DNA of 64,000 nt from Corynebacterium faecale (GTDB lineage: Bacteria > Actinomycetota > Actinomycetes > Mycobacteriales > Mycobacteriaceae), in assembly GCF_030408735.1 (NCBI RefSeq), contig NZ_CP047204.1, positions 1,736,001-1,800,000 on the forward strand, in the 5' to 3' direction. The position numbers were made by a program, and so were the translations under genes. The notes below the pieces were generated by a model. The model did not search any database, had not been told where the DNA came from, and saw only the letters and a list, made by a program, of their open reading frames with translations. This document shows, piece by piece, positions 63,262-64,000 of the stretch; within the stretch, counting starts at the first letter, position 1; each line of letters starts with the position of its first letter.

Positions 63262-64000
63262 CTAGGGGTTGGGCCTCGAGGTACCTTGCGGATGCCCGCC
63301 GACGGCGGGGATGCTTGTCGACGGTGTGGAAAGCGGGAGGCGGATCGTCAGCGTCGTCCCGAATCCCGATCCCGCCGATGAAGCGGTGAGGGTTCCACCG
63401 TGGGCTTCGACCAGTGCCTTGGAGATCGTCAGACCAATCCCAGAACCACCGTGATCCCTGTTTCGGGCAGCATCACCCCGGTAAAATCTTTCGAAGATGT
63501 GCCCCAGCTGGTCGCTGGTCAACCCTTCCCCGTTATCCGCTACATCAATCAACACCGTTCCTGCACCTTGTCGACGTGCGCTGATAGTGACCTGCCCACC
63601 AGCAGGGGTATGGCGCAACGCATTGGAGAGCAGATTCCCCATGACCTGGCCGAATCGCTGGCGGTCTACAAATATCGACACCGGAGTGGTGACAGGAACC
63701 GCCTGCAGGCTTACCCCTTTCGTTGCATACGCCTCCTGAGCCGCAGTGGCACTCGAGTGAATCAGTTCACCCAGCGGCAGTTCGGTACTGTCCAGTTCGA
63801 TGCGGTCTTCCTGGGCGCGGGAGACGTCATCGAGGTCCTCAATCAACCGGGTCAGTCGCTGAAGCTGTTCAGACATCACCGTCTGAGTCTCCGGGCTCCA
63901 CTCGACAATCTCATCCTGCAGACCGTCAAGGTAAACCGTGAGCACAGACACGGGAGTGCCCATTTCATGCGCAAGGTCAGATAACAACTGGCGTCGCACC
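63262..64000 (-). CDS. Sensor histidine kinase, C-terminal part (copper CopS-like), truncated by window end
   Basis: The visible about 246 residues comprise the dimerisation/His-phosphotransfer helix (DLAHEMGTPVSVL, His in HEMGTP) and the HATPase domain (N box MGNLLSNALRHTP, G1 DNGEGL, F box FERFYRG, G2 GGSGIGLTISKALVEAHGG). The frame is open at the window edge, so the sensory and membrane parts lie beyond. By position upstream of a copper ATPase cluster it may be the CopS partner of a CopR regulator, but the signal cannot be read here. It ends with a Pro/Ser-rich tail of about 20 residues. Confidence 0.88.
   Translation of the reverse strand, partial: VRRQLLSDLAHEMGTPVSVLTVYLDGLQDEIVEWSPETQTVMSEQLQRLTRLIEDLDDVSRAQEDRIELDSTELPLGELIHSSATAAQEAYATKGVSLQAVPVTTPVSIFVDRQRFGQVMGNLLSNALRHTPAGGQVTISARRQGAGTVLIDVADNGEGLTSDQLGHIFERFYRGDAARNRDHGGSGIGLTISKALVEAHGGTLTASSAGSGFGTTLTIRLPLSTPSTSIPAVGGHPQGTSRPNP

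Overview
The window is a contiguous stretch of a GC-rich actinobacterial chromosome. Gene content and order match the dxs - sigA - sigB - dtxR - lexA - pts - dapF - miaB - gluABCD block of Corynebacterium, closest to the C. glutamicum / C. efficiens group; a less complete version of the order is familiar from Mycobacterium tuberculosis. Diagnostic genes include a DtxR with all seven expected metal ligands, a divS-lexA pair, a sugR/fruR/ptsF/ptsH cluster and an adjacent gluABCD operon. The species call rests on synteny and protein motifs read by eye; no database search was run.

Layout. 1-8.4 kb: 3' end of RNase D (rnd), dxs, a TrmA-type RNA methyltransferase, DUF3710, dut, DUF3093, DUF4193, suhB, ppgK. 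8.4-18.4 kb: the primary sigma factor gene sigA, two membrane proteins, an SF2 helicase coupled to a DUF3039 gene, DUF3099, a methyltransferase, dtd and sigB, which has an ECF-type (SigH/SigE-like) promoter. 18.8-28.3 kb: dtxR-galE, DUF4192, a PAC2 protein, a Ski2-like helicase, oxyR and a Gly/Pro-rich membrane protein. 28.4-34.5 kb: hrpA, nrdR, and the divergent SOS pair divS/lexA with several SOS-box-like sites between them.

34.7-43 kb is a PTS sugar-uptake region. It holds sugR with a coupled and apparently degenerate fructokinase paralogue, ptsI on the opposite strand, the fruR-fruK-ptsF operon, and ptsH. General PTS proteins (EI, HPr), the fructose permease and 1-phosphofructokinase sit together with two DeoR-type regulators. 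43-56 kb holds housekeeping and hypothetical genes: a GyrI-like protein, uraA, hflX, a protein with a Cys/Gly-rich tail, dapF, miaA, an extradiol-dioxygenase-like protein, a DUF349 protein, a GNAT protein and miaB.

56.4-59.9 kb is the glutamate ABC importer gluABCD, with a good AmtR-type operator core upstream and a terminator-like hairpin between gluB and gluC. Where related corynebacteria carry recX-recA, this window instead has a copper-handling cluster on the minus strand (59.9-64 kb): a truncated sensor kinase, a heavy-metal-binding chaperone, a CPH-type copper ATPase with a His-rich N-terminus and a YdhK-type lipoprotein. A near-ideal CsoR-type palindrome precedes the chaperone gene. 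This is the most obviously accessory part of the window.

No rRNA, tRNA, CRISPR array or insertion sequence was recognised. Many genes lack a Shine-Dalgarno sequence and instead have a TANNNT -10 motif about 6-10 nt before the start codon, suggesting leaderless mRNAs.
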